A stretch of 64,000 nucleotides of DNA from Chitinophaga sp. CF118. Lineage in GTDB: Bacteria; Bacteroidota; Bacteroidia; Chitinophagales; Chitinophagaceae. The position numbers and the translations under genes were made by a program. Positions 17,988 through 26,389 of this stretch are shown piece after piece; position 1 is the stretch's first letter; each line of letters begins with the position of its first letter. The notes below the pieces were generated by a model. It did no database searches and was not told the DNA's origin. It saw nothing but the letters and a program-made list of their open reading frames with translations. Location of the stretch: contig NZ_FOMK01000015.1 of NCBI RefSeq assembly GCF_900112615.1, forward strand, positions 62,001 to 126,000, in the 5' to 3' direction.

Positions 17988-19289
17988 ATGAAAAAGATTG
18001 CCATACTGTTCTGCTGCATCATCCCAATATTCGTACATGCTCAGGTAAGTTCAGGTATTAAATTTAGTACTGCAAAGAACTTGCAGGAAGTATTGATGCA
18101 AGCCCAAAAAGAAAATAAGCCTATTTTTGTTGACGCTTACGCTACCTGGTGTGGGCCTTGCAAAATGATGGATCGTGATGTATTTAGTAATCAACAGGTG
18201 GCAGACTATGTAAATGCAAATTTCATTGCTATAAAAGTACAGATGGATAGTACAAAAAACGACAATGAATACATCAAAGGCTGGTATGCAGATGCTGCCA
18301 ACTGGAAATTATATGTCACCGCCTTTCCTACCTTTTTATTCTTCACTCCTGAAGGTAAGTATTCAGGTAAAGAAGAGGGGTTTTACAAACAACAGGAATT
18401 TGTAGCAGTTCTCAAAAAAAATATTGATCCTCATGGAAGTTATCTAGCCCAGCTCAAATCCTTTAAGGATGGTTCACTTAATAAGACTCAACTTCTCAAG
18501 TTGGCTTACTGGGCCAAGGAGAATAAAGATGACAGTTTAGCAATGCAGATTGCGAGGGTCTACAAGAGCAGATATGTTGACAACGCACCTATAGATTCCT
18601 TATTGAATCCAAGCGCCGATCGTTTCCACGCAACTTTCATCGACTTGTTCAGTTTTAAGGATAAGATCATCCAATATATTTATGAGCATCAGAAAGTGAC
18701 AGACTTAAAATTCGGCCGCTGGCCACAGTATTCACGTAACTTAACGGACTACGTTATTGGACGAGATTATATCTATAACAATATTTCTCCCAATAAGAGT
18801 TTAGATACGATTAGCCCTGATTGGAAAAAGATTGAAAGAAATATCGCCAAAACATTTGACAAGAAAATAGCAAAGCGGCTAACCTTGAATGCAAAAATTG
18901 GATGGCTTTATAAACAAAAGGATTGGGATCAAGCTGTAAAATTAGAGTTTGAAAAGATTGATAGGTACGGCATGGATACTACTGGTTTGGGTAAAGTTAG
19001 TGTTAATAACCTGGTTTATGATGTGGTATTTAAATACATAAATAACGCAGCATTACTTAAAAAGGCTGCGACACTTATGAAAACCATCGTGGATCTTGAC
19101 GGGGAGACTGATCATGCAGGCCTTGATACTTACGCTAGCATCTTATACAAAGCAGGTCAGAAGAAGCAAGCAATTGAAGTGGAGAAAAAGGCTCTGGACT
19201 TGGTCGAGAAGCAAAATGATAAAATAAATACAAAATTTTACAGAGAGGTAATTGTCAAAATGCAGAATGATCAGCCAATTTGGAAGTAG
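17988..19289 (+). CDS. Secreted thioredoxin-domain protein
   Basis: A 433-residue exported protein. The ATG at 17988 gives a signal peptide (MKKIAILFCCIIPIFVHAQ); an upstream in-frame ATG at 17937 lies in the terminator hairpin and is rejected. The thioredoxin fold covers about residues 25-140, with active site WCGPC (Cys55, Cys58) and the cis-Pro region AFPTFLFF. The C-terminal ~290 residues are helical with TPR-like repeats (YASILYKAGQKKQAIEVEKKAL). It likely handles disulfides in the periplasm. Such genes commonly follow SusCD pairs in Chitinophagaceae; its role in uptake is inferred from position only. Confidence 0.9.
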   Translation: MKKIAILFCCIIPIFVHAQVSSGIKFSTAKNLQEVLMQAQKENKPIFVDAYATWCGPCKMMDRDVFSNQQVADYVNANFIAIKVQMDSTKNDNEYIKGWYADAANWKLYVTAFPTFLFFTPEGKYSGKEEGFYKQQEFVAVLKKNIDPHGSYLAQLKSFKDGSLNKTQLLKLAYWAKENKDDSLAMQIARVYKSRYVDNAPIDSLLNPSADRFHATFIDLFSFKDKIIQYIYEHQKVTDLKFGRWPQYSRNLTDYVIGRDYIYNNISPNKSLDTISPDWKKIERNIAKTFDKKIAKRLTLNAKIGWLYKQKDWDQAVKLEFEKIDRYGMDTTGLGKVSVNNLVYDVVFKYINNAALLKKAATLMKTIVDLDGETDHAGLDTYASILYKAGQKKQAIEVEKKALDLVEKQNDKINTKFYREVIVKMQNDQPIWK

Positions 19290-19518
19290 CATTGGTAATT
19301 CCCGCATTCATTAATTGAATCGGAGGTAACAGAAGAATTTCAGATTGGTTTTATCCTAGCTAACTTAATATTGGTAAGAACGCTTGAAAATCTAATAATG
19401 TCGTTTTAAAGATCACAAAGGTGTTGCATTTTGTTGTGCAGAAATTTCAGTCGATTTAAAAGCGATTAATGATATTTTCAAATTCGATCAAGGTTAAACT
19501 TTAACAGAAAATATTCGG

Positions 19519-19640
19519 TTGCGATTACATTGCAAATCAATAAATATGATTGTCAAATCACGCATGTCGATCAAGTACCTAACTTATGAATTGGGGTATT
19601 ATGATCCGGCACATTTTTTCAAAAAATGGGTATTACTCAG
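19519..19640 (+). pseudogene. Relic of an AraC-family DNA-binding C-terminus
   Basis: The frame encodes MSIKYLTYELGYYDPAHFFKKW, which matches the second helix-turn-helix of AraC regulators (S.KEIAYELGF.DPAHF). It is interrupted directly afterwards by an inverted-repeat structure, and no N-terminal part is recognisable upstream. I read it as a truncated fragment, perhaps cut by the IS relic that follows. Confidence 0.6.
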
Positions 19641-19655
19641 GGGAAATTCAGGAAG

Positions 19656-19724
19656 CCCTGAAGAATGCAAAATACAAGAGACTGTCTCATTGAGGCAACC
19701 TCTTGTATTTTGCATTCTTCAGGG
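19656..19724. repeat. Perfect 25-bp inverted repeat at the edge of an IS relic
   Basis: Arms 19656-19680 and 19700-19724 are perfect complements (each begins CCCTGAAGAATGCAAAATAC on its own strand). The 19-base loop contains ACTGTCTCATTGAGGCAAC. The GACTGTCTCA string resembles ends of IS1182-type elements, and an IS1182 transposase relic lies 180 bases further on. It could be an IS end inserted in a terminator, or a folded MITE-like element. Confidence 0.6.
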
Positions 19725-19899
19725 TGGATTTGTCCACATTTGATTTGGATAAAAAGATAGTTCTTCGCTTAATCATAGAAGATTATCCTTGTTATATACT
19801 CATGTCAAGAGGTAAAACTTCAGTGGTATTTAAGAGTAACTTCCAGCACCAAGGGACGTTGTTACCATCTGATTAAAATAAACTTATAGCAATTAATTA

Positions 19900-20340
19900 A
19901 AGAAAAACCTTATTCGGTAGATAAACTTGAATGCGGTCATAACAAGGATGTTTATTACTGTCCTGTTGGCAATCGAATGAAAAATATAGGTAGTTATACC
20001 TCCACTACAAAAGTTGGTTTTAAACAGGTAAATTCTCTTTATCAGGCTAGAAAATGTAAGAGTTGTCTGCTGAGAAGGGAATGTTATCAGGGTGAAGAAA
20101 TCATAATAAAAGTCAATCACAATCTTAACCGATTAAAGCCGAAAGCCGATAAACATTTAAAAAGTAAACAGGAATACAGAAACGAAAACAATGCTACTTT
20201 GATACGGAACCTATGTTTGCCAATATTAAACACAATCAAAACTTTAAACGATTTATGTTTTTTTAGAGGCCTAGAGAAGGTGAGTATTGAAATGGGATTA
20301 TTAGCTTTGCACGTAACCTAAGAAAGAAACCAGTCTGAAA
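19900..20340 (+). pseudogene. IS1182-family transposase relic (C-terminal part)
   Basis: Translation gives the zinc-finger-like segment YYCPVGNRMKNIGSYT then KCKSCLLRRECYQG, followed by VNHNLNRLKPKADKHLKS. This is the C-terminal pattern of IS1182 transposases (CP.G..L, C..C..R..C, VNHRLNELK). After a frameshift, another frame gives MFANIKHNQNFKRFMF, then GLEKVSIEMGLLA and finally ARNLRKK, which completes the family ending. The N-terminal catalytic half is missing. Non-functional. Confidence 0.8.
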
Positions 20341-20420
20341 CGAAGGCTAAATATGCAAAAACCTTTTTTACAGATATCTGATTCCATTCATACATTCATT
20401 AGCTCCAAGATAGTTCCATA

Positions 20421-20458
20421 TAAAATAAAAAAGCCGCCCCAATTATTCTTGAGACGGC
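20421..20458 (-). terminator. Rho-independent terminator of the 83-residue protein gene
   Basis: On the minus strand GCCGTCTCAA pairs with TTGGGGCGGC (two G-U pairs) and is followed by TTTTTT. It lies 9 bases after the stop codon. Confidence 0.85.
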
Positions 20459-20466
20459 CTCATTTA

Positions 20467-20718
20467 TTAATCGGTTAATTTCACCGTCAAATTTACACAA
20501 GGTTTTAATGGATCAGTTGTAGCACGAGTAGTAAATGATCCAACAGCACCAGCGACTGTTGATGTAATGCCAAAGGATTGTAAAGTACAGATGGTGGCAG
20601 CAGGGTCAGTCGTAGTTGTAATAAAAACGTACTTAGTATTATTTGCCTTGAAAGCAAATACTGATCCTACGATAGCGGATGCTGCTACTATACCAAGCAT
20701 AATTTTTGCTCTTGTCAT
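20467..20718 (-). CDS. Small exported protein (DUF6520-like)
   Basis: An 83-residue protein with signal peptide MTRAKIMLGIVAASAIVGSVFAF and a short mature part with two Cys (TICTLQSF, KPCVNLTV) that may form a disulfide. The N-terminus matches the second small protein at 22342 (both have ARVML/AKIML and a VFAFKA cleavage region), so they belong to one family. Bacteroidota genomes often carry such short exported proteins near MauE-like membrane proteins; function unknown. It has its own strong terminator. Confidence 0.75.
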   Translation of the reverse strand: MTRAKIMLGIVAASAIVGSVFAFKANNTKYVFITTTTDPAATICTLQSFGITSTVAGAVGSFTTRATTDPLKPCVNLTVKLTD

Positions 20719-20924
20719 AAAAAAAAGATTTTATAAATTAACATGAGATTTTCCCTACTCTTGCCTATAACTTCACACTTAGGTGGTAGGGTTTAACCTT
20801 GTGCGACGTATCTGATCAGATAACTTTATTCTAATAAGCAGTATATGCTAAATAGAAAATATTTTCATGTAATACATTTCAATTTTTAAAATGGTAACCT
20901 AAACTAAGCCACAGATCAATTCAG

Positions 20925-21345
20925 TTCTTTCAACTTCCTCTCACAAAAGGTAATTTTAATCTGTTTAAATTTCACCTGGTATAGTTCAAGATCAACCGCT
21001 TGAACCGACTTATTATATCTTACATTTTATAATAAATGTTCAGGGTTTCGTTCTCCAGCTAATATACCTCTATGATCCTTCGACCTATTGCTCCAGTAAT
21101 ATCACTTATTACACTATGTATTTTAATGTTCATAGTTTCAAAGGATTTTGGCAATCCTAGAATGAATCTATCAGCATCTTAAGCATTTTATCTCAAGGAT
21201 TTTCTATAACGAACTAATGTCCTGAAAGTTTCCTTTTCATTGCCTTGCAGATAGTAGGATATCAATAATTCACAGCCATGAAGATTTTGAATCCATTGCG
21301 CACGATCTGTTCTTACTGCGAGAAGTCTTCCAACTCAATTTATTT
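20925..21345 (-). pseudogene. IS110-family transposase relic
   Basis: Minus-strand translation in shifting frames gives VRTDRAQWIQNLHGCELL, then TFRTLVRYRKSL, then MNIKIHSVISDITGAIGRRI, then AVDLELYQVKFKQIKI. In this order these match the middle of IS110 transposases (KTD..D..WIQ.LH..GLL, RTLVRHR, L..VISDITG..G..I, L..YQ..I). Stops and frameshifts break the frame and both ends are missing. No intact IS110 ends were seen. Confidence 0.8.
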
Positions 21346-22278
21346 TAAGTAACTTATTTAATAAAATATCATCCTATTTGCAAGTTATTATATGCGAAAT
21401 ATTAGGCCACTTATAAGGACGCTTTTCTGAAGGTTTTCAGGTTTCCCCTTTATTTCACGTGAAAACTAATCTATAATCCGTAATATATTTCAGCGGTGTG
21501 GGAAATGCTCATAATATTGACCGGACACTTGCCGAAACACTTATTTTGTTTTCATACCCTGGAAAAAGGGCAATAGAAATTGCCCTAGACCATACACTAT
21601 TTTATGAATAAAGCTAAAATTAAAGTTATCAGCAACTATAGTTTATTATTTAAGTTGGATAGGAATGTATTTAACAACAATAATCGGATGAATGCCTTTA
21701 AATTTAGAATTGACCTTTTACTACGAATTCATGGTGGATATTTTTTTTTCAGCGATTACATTTCCCTTTTCAAAGATAAAATATCATTTGTGAATAAAAC
21801 TTAGGAGATAGAGAATAAAACTTAGGAGATACGGAAAAATAATCAGGAGATAGCGGGTTATCAGGATAATTTTAACACCTCCACTCCTGGGCTTTTTTCG
21901 CCTCACAAATTTTATACGGACTGATACGAAACGGGTGAATAGGCCAGCTTTTGTGCATGTCCATAGCTCTGGATAAGTATCCAGGTAAGTAGTAAAACAT
22001 AATCCCTGTAACGATACAGCAGGGCTAATTCTTTACTTAGCAAGCAGCCTTTCAGTTACAACCTTTACATGGGAGCTGTAAACATAAACAGGGGCTTTTA
22101 CATCCTGGCAGATTGTTAGAGATCAGATACAGGGCAATCCATTATCAACTGATATTTTATTCTTCTTAATCGTAAATGCACACAGATAAAATTGCCGGCA
22201 CCAACTTCTACACCGGCTTTAAAGCTTTTCTTTTGAGAACAACCCGAAGCATTTGCTTCTCCGAATGCCGTGAAGCTT
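21346..22278. other. Gene-poor AT-rich region
   Basis: About 930 bases without a convincing gene. A 66-codon frame at 21604 is AT-driven. It holds a small hairpin (AGGGCAAT/ATTGCCCT, 21567-21586) and the 21-bp tandem repeat described separately. Taken with the IS relics on the left it looks like decayed mobile DNA. Confidence 0.5.
21792..21852. repeat. Tandem 21-bp repeat, 2 perfect plus 1 degenerate copy
   Basis: GAATAAAACTTAGGAGATA occurs at 21792 and 21813 with a 21-base period. A third, degenerate copy ending CAGGAGATA starts at 21834 in the same phase. Iteron-like spacing but only three copies. Confidence 0.7.
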
Positions 22279-22325
22279 ATATTAATGGGGCATCCTACTC
22301 ATACGACAAGATGCCCCATTAATAT
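22279..22325. terminator. Strong hairpin downstream of the 79-residue protein gene
   Basis: Perfect 15-bp arms (ATATTAATGGGGCAT and its complement) with a 17-base loop. It lies 16 bases beyond the stop of the minus-strand gene. No long T-run follows, so it may act as an RNA 3' end or a bidirectional terminator. Confidence 0.65.
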
Positions 22326-22341
22326 ATTTGCCATTATTGAC

Positions 22342-22581
22342 TTAGATTCTTCTCAAAGGAATATAATTCCCATTAACCCAGAGATACAACTGATATAAAG
22401 TCCCATTTATAACAAACGTACAACCAGTTGATCCTGACACACAGGTGAACGAAACTACAGTTGGATAATATACAGTTCCAACTACGTAGTAATATGTATT
22501 TGCTCTCGCTTTAAATGCAAACACGCCACCTGCTGCTGCAAAGAACAATATTATTGCTAACATGACTCTTGCTTTTTTCAT
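22342..22581 (-). CDS. Small exported protein, paralogue of the 20467 protein
   Basis: A 79-residue protein with signal peptide MKKARVMLAIILFFAAAGGVFAF, then a Tyr- and Val-rich mature part with one likely disulfide (FTCVSGSTGCTF). It shares the leader pattern with the protein at 20467. It lies downstream of the MauE-like gene on the same strand (about 245 bases apart). Function unknown; a surface or periplasmic role is inferred from the signal peptide only. Confidence 0.72.
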   Translation of the reverse strand: MKKARVMLAIILFFAAAGGVFAFKARANTYYYVVGTVYYPTVVSFTCVSGSTGCTFVINGTLYQLYLWVNGNYIPLRRI

Positions 22582-22644
22582 ACAAATTGGTTTTAAGGTT
22601 AATTATTAGGTGCCTACTCTATAAAGGTTTTCAGCTACGCCTTG

Positions 22645-22660
22645 TCATGTTGCAACATGA
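22645..22660. promoter_or_regulatory. 16-bp perfect palindrome upstream of the small exported protein gene
   Basis: TCATGTTGCAACATGA is a perfect palindrome 64 bases before the ATG, followed by a second perfect palindrome TTGCATGCAA. It may be an operator for a dimeric regulator; no regulator gene is adjacent. Confidence 0.35.
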
Positions 22661-22825
22661 CTATCATTGCATGCAATAAGTATTTATTACAACTATGTTA
22701 TGCTTTATAGACAAATTTTATCTGGACTATTTCATATCCAAATGTTGAGCTAATCCAAGCGAATAAAGGAGCTTATTGCTACTGCTGAGTTTTTATGGTC
22801 GTCTTTGGCGAAGGAGAATTTTGAA

Positions 22826-23254
22826 CTAATTTTTATAAGTAGTAATCAGCGTCCTTTTCTCTAAAATAAATCCGGCAAAACCCATTGCCAAAAAGATTAG
22901 ATTAAAAATCAGGTGGTTTCTCCAGCTTAATTGCCTGATAATCCCCCCGCATGTACATGGACGGTCTGTTGTCAGAGTCAATACATATCCCACATACAAT
23001 GTAAACAATGCCATTAAAATTAATGATCCAATAAATCCATATTTACGGGTTCTATCGGGTATTAGTAATACAGCTACGATTAGTTCTGAACCAGGAATTA
23101 ATATAGAAATTGGATATGCAACGGAACTAAGTAAGGGAGACCTCAAAAGATCATTATAATAAAAATCATATTGATATAGCTTGCTTAAACTTGTATAAAC
23201 AAACAAAAAGAAGAAAGAGAATGCAATGATTTCAATGACAATTTGCTTCTTCAT
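22826..23254 (-). CDS. MauE/DoxX-like membrane protein
   Basis: A 142-residue protein with about four TM segments. It matches the MauE-type family: a first helix with SKLYQYDFYYNDL, a second with PGSELIVAVLLI, and the conserved PCTCGG motif before helix four followed by WRNHLIFN. MauE-like proteins are linked to disulfide or quinone-coupled redox chemistry. In Bacteroidota they often sit near small exported Cys-containing proteins, as here, so an oxidative folding role for those is a reasonable guess. Confidence 0.8.
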   Translation of the reverse strand: MKKQIVIEIIAFSFFFLFVYTSLSKLYQYDFYYNDLLRSPLLSSVAYPISILIPGSELIVAVLLIPDRTRKYGFIGSLILMALFTLYVGYVLTLTTDRPCTCGGIIRQLSWRNHLIFNLIFLAMGFAGFILEKRTLITTYKN

Positions 23255-23435
23255 ACATCATCTATTGGGAATAAAATAATATACGATAAGGGCCAAATTC
23301 TCTTATTGATATAAAAATACGTATATATACTGCAGCGACATCGACATAGGTAGCTACCTAGGCTTATAATTCTGACTTGATAATCTGATAGAAAACTAAA
23401 AATGCCAACAATTTCCCAGGACAGATAAAAGAAAA

Positions 23436-24230
23436 TCAGACATTGAGGCCATATGGTCTTTCTAAGGAGTAGTTATCAGCTATTTCAATGGCGATCCGTA
23501 ATGGGACGGAAGTAATTTCCAGACCTTCGGTTCCTCTGAGGAGGTCGTGAGAAGGCAGATTGCGTTTTGTCCAAAGCTTACACAAACATATGCAAACGGC
23601 CAGTATTTCTGGTTCCACAGCTAGAAATGTGCCTTTGAAATTGCGCCAATGATAGTTGTCTGCTCTAAGAATGGCCAAGTTCTCGGTAGCCCTGCTTAAG
23701 AGTATTTTCAGGCTGTTTAAGCCATTGGCATTGTTTGGGGCACCTTCCTGCACCGCTCCTATCGCCGACGTGAAATACCCTAGGGGTATTCCCAGGCGGC
23801 CTATGGGATGCTGGCCCCAGCGCTCAGTCATCCTGAATAGTGGACGTGCATCATTGTCTAACAAAATATTACCTAAGAGATCATAGAATAAAGAGTCCGA
23901 GAAAGTGGTATTGCCATTTTCTGTCTGCACGTACGTTAGTCTTCCATTATCATTAGCACATATAGCTGCAATCTTCCAGTAGGGATTTTCTGCAAGCTGG
24001 TAGAAAAAAGCTGCGGAACGGAATGCGGAAGATGACTCAGGTGGATCAATCACCGATTTAAGAGATGCCGCCAGCATGTAAGAACTGGCAATCCAGGGGA
24101 TTGTATGGGTATTCTCATTACCCGGGTTCTCTATGGTGGAGGAAAGGTAACCGGCGTAACCTATGTACGCGTCCGCTACGTTGTTTAAATCTTCAGGATT
24201 TAGTCCCAGTATTTCAGTATAAATACTCAT
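23436..24230 (-). CDS. Unknown protein in island operon
   Basis: A 264-residue protein, mostly helical, no signal peptide and no clear TM. Seen: repeated Ala/Leu-rich helices (WIASSYMLAASLKSV, SSAFRSAAFFYQLAENPYW) and conserved-looking aromatic motifs. I do not recognise the family. The start codon overlaps the stop of the upstream gene (TGATG), so the two are translated together. Third and last gene of a minus-strand operon beginning at 26167. If the upstream protein is an effector, this could be its partner or inhibitor; that is speculation from gene order. Confidence 0.7.
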   Translation of the reverse strand: MSIYTEILGLNPEDLNNVADAYIGYAGYLSSTIENPGNENTHTIPWIASSYMLAASLKSVIDPPESSSAFRSAAFFYQLAENPYWKIAAICANDNGRLTYVQTENGNTTFSDSLFYDLLGNILLDNDARPLFRMTERWGQHPIGRLGIPLGYFTSAIGAVQEGAPNNANGLNSLKILLSRATENLAILRADNYHWRNFKGTFLAVEPEILAVCICLCKLWTKRNLPSHDLLRGTEGLEITSVPLRIAIEIADNYSLERPYGLNV

Positions 24231-24889
24231 CAGATCAACTCTTTTATGTTCGTATACGCTAACGGGTCAGCATAGTTTGAATTGATCAGGGTTTTGATAG
24301 CAGAAGGACGTTTAAATTGCTTTAGTTCTTTCAGAACAGCAGGCCCGTCATATTTTTCTGCCTTTTCAATCTGTACTGCGGGTATATTGATCTTAGCCAC
24401 AATCTCTCCCTCGTGGTGGTAGGGAAGATATTTCTGATAAATGTGCAGTTCCCTGACCTCTTCAGAGAATTGGACCAATTCAACTGATTTCTTCTGAATG
24501 GTAATCAGATATGCATAAAATATATATCCTTCAGACTTAAAATTGTCCGTGGCGAAGCGAAGTGATGTGATGAATGCCGGGAAGATGATGTTGGTCTTAT
24601 AAAAATCATCACGTTGCACGGCACCAGCAGTAGTTGAAATGAACGGCGTTACATGTCCGTAAGTTTTGCCCAGAGATGCGTATGGATGGTTCGCCGGCAA
24701 AGGCGTATCATAATTATTCAGGTGATGAATCACATTGTTTTCTGTTAACTGGTCCTGGATCTCGTGATTATAAATTTCATGTTTTGCCCTCCACCAGTTG
24801 CTTACTATTCCATTTCCTCCTATTATGTATGCTTCTGCATCTTCATCGTTCAGGGCATTGACGCCTTTTAATACTTTTTGAAAATACAT
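24230..24889 (-). CDS. Possible ADP-ribosyltransferase-like protein
   Basis: A 219-residue soluble protein. The stretch GHVTPFISTTAGAVQRD, followed by ITSLRFATDNFKSEGYIFYAYL and then HHEGEIVAKINIPAVQI, has the order of beta-strand motifs seen in toxin-type ADP-ribosyltransferases: a Ser-Thr-Thr strand, an Ala-Thr helix with G-hydrophobic-Tyr strand, and a Glu-x-Glu-type loop before an IP strand. Overall similarity is weak and I could not search a database, so this is an inference. It starts 9 bases after the upstream multi-TM gene stop and overlaps the next gene by one base. Confidence 0.55.
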   Translation of the reverse strand: MYFQKVLKGVNALNDEDAEAYIIGGNGIVSNWWRAKHEIYNHEIQDQLTENNVIHHLNNYDTPLPANHPYASLGKTYGHVTPFISTTAGAVQRDDFYKTNIIFPAFITSLRFATDNFKSEGYIFYAYLITIQKKSVELVQFSEEVRELHIYQKYLPYHHEGEIVAKINIPAVQIEKAEKYDGPAVLKELKQFKRPSAIKTLINSNYADPLAYTNIKELI

Positions 24890-24898
24890 TATATAGGT

Positions 24899-26167
24899 TT
24901 ATAATGATGATTGAATCAGCGATCTGGTATTATTTATCATATTTATGAGAGAAGTATCGGCATCATACTTATATCTTTCCAGCAGATTAAGCAGATTACC
25001 CTTACTGCTGCTGGGAACAAGTTTCTTCGCCGTTAATGTTCCTAACGCCACCAATACCCGGTAACGCACATGGAGGCGTTTAACCTTTTCACCTACTTCA
25101 AACAATATAACGAAATCCCGGTTTTCTGGCCGCATCGCGATCATGGTAGCAAATGCTATGATTAATCCTTCATTATTATTCGCACGGATCATATTTGCAA
25201 CATCCTCTTTCTGAATGTTATTTCTCATAGCAAATTCTGCCATCCTATTTGCTAATTTATCTTTATGATTTACTCGTTCAGCCCAATCGGGATCATTTAT
25301 AGCCAGGTATTCATCGGCCATTTTTTGCAATCTTAACAATGCCTCCTCCTTCGGTAACCTGGATGTTTCGGGAGTAGCCATTGCGCCTCTTGCAATTTCA
25401 GTTTGTTGTTGGTTATCCCCTCCTACCTGTTCATGCTCTGGGAAAACCGTTTGAGAAAGTACACTCTGTTTATTCTCAATATTGGCCAACTGAGCTTTGG
25501 CAGAGGCTACACTTTCGTTTACTATTGCCACCTTACCTTCTACGGTTTCTTCAATCACTTTCTTTATTGCTCCCTGATCTGCTTCAGAAAAAGCTTTGGC
25601 TAAAAAGAGGCGGGTAATCAAATATCCAAATAGAAACCCTGATACAGAAAAACAAATGATCAAGCCATATGCAAAGGCTAATGCAATGCCCATTTCCTTA
25701 ACACAAACACCATTAGCTAACAAAGTTGCTACTGCACGTATGTAAGGCGGCAACTTTGATAAATGTACCAGACCAAGACCTACAATAATTTTGGTCAACC
25801 AGTCCGATATTTCTGTGAGGTTGGTATTTACCTGCAATTGGTATTCTCCATTGTCTTCTTTATTCTCAACATTGCCTTCTCCTGCTTTAGGTTTATTCGA
25901 TTGTAATATTTTAGGAATCCCAAAGAGAAATCCGATGGCAGCTCCTGATACACAAGTTCCCAGTATCCAGAGCAATGCTGTGGAAAATGCAGCGGTACTG
26001 GTAGTGATGAACAACGAGGCAATAATACCAAGCATTAAAATTACCGAGAAGAAGGATGCTACGCATCGCAGGTAAACGGCAGTTTTTTGTCTGTCCTTAT
26101 TTGCTTCTCCTACTTTCTGATCAGAAGCTGCTCCCTTTGAGGAAGAAAAGATAGAAAAGAAACTCAT
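24899..26167 (-). CDS. Multi-TM membrane protein with coiled coil, first gene of island operon
   Basis: About 422 residues. The ATG at 26167 starts a protein-like sequence (MSFFSIFSSSKGAAS); an upstream in-frame ATG at 26242 would overlap the operator at 26234 and is less likely. Two TM helices at about residues 30-75 end in GFLFGIPKIL, then VNTNLTEISDWLTKIIVGLGL, and two more TM helices ending FGYLITRLFLA. This N-terminal module recurs, to my memory, in bacterial conflict loci as a membrane anchor fused to different domains. A coiled coil near 215-260 and a helical C-terminal domain follow. It likely anchors the operon's soluble products at the inner membrane. Confidence 0.75.
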   Translation of the reverse strand: MSFFSIFSSSKGAASDQKVGEANKDRQKTAVYLRCVASFFSVILMLGIIASLFITTSTAAFSTALLWILGTCVSGAAIGFLFGIPKILQSNKPKAGEGNVENKEDNGEYQLQVNTNLTEISDWLTKIIVGLGLVHLSKLPPYIRAVATLLANGVCVKEMGIALAFAYGLIICFSVSGFLFGYLITRLFLAKAFSEADQGAIKKVIEETVEGKVAIVNESVASAKAQLANIENKQSVLSQTVFPEHEQVGGDNQQQTEIARGAMATPETSRLPKEEALLRLQKMADEYLAINDPDWAERVNHKDKLANRMAEFAMRNNIQKEDVANMIRANNNEGLIIAFATMIAMRPENRDFVILFEVGEKVKRLHVRYRVLVALGTLTAKKLVPSSSKGNLLNLLERYKYDADTSLINMINNTRSLIQSSL

Positions 26168-26233
26168 AGTATTGTTCGAATAATGATTAGGGATATGACA
26201 ATAAGTTAAGGTACATAATGTTGGGCTACGGAG

Positions 26234-26255
26234 AAATACCAACTAGTTTGTATTT
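26234..26255. promoter_or_regulatory. Operator copy 1 of the island palindrome
   Basis: A 22-bp palindrome with one mismatched pair, core TACCAACTAGTTTGTA, flanked by AAA and TTT. It lies 67 bases before the ATG of the minus-strand multi-TM gene. Its centre is exactly 63 bp (six helical turns) from the centre of operator 2, so two dimers would bind the same DNA face. Confidence 0.65.
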
Positions 26256-26295
26256 ATTCTGTTAGAGACAGTTCGTCACTATTCTTGCATTTACA

Positions 26296-26319
26296 AAAAT
26301 ACCAAGTACTTGGTATTTT
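26296..26319. promoter_or_regulatory. Operator copy 2 of the island palindrome (perfect 24 bp)
   Basis: A perfect 24-bp palindrome with core TACCAAGTACTTGGTA flanked by AAAA/TTTT. It sits 71 bases before the ATG of the secreted protein gene at 26390. The same motif recurs at 33747 upstream of the paralogue operon. Confidence 0.7.
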
Positions 26320-26389
26320 CATTAAGTACATAATGATCTAACTTGTAATTATAAAAATATTAGTTAATAATTTCCTCAACTATTCTTCA

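Noticed and set aside
21604..21804. 66-codon frame in the gene desert
   Set aside because: AT-driven sequence without domain pattern.
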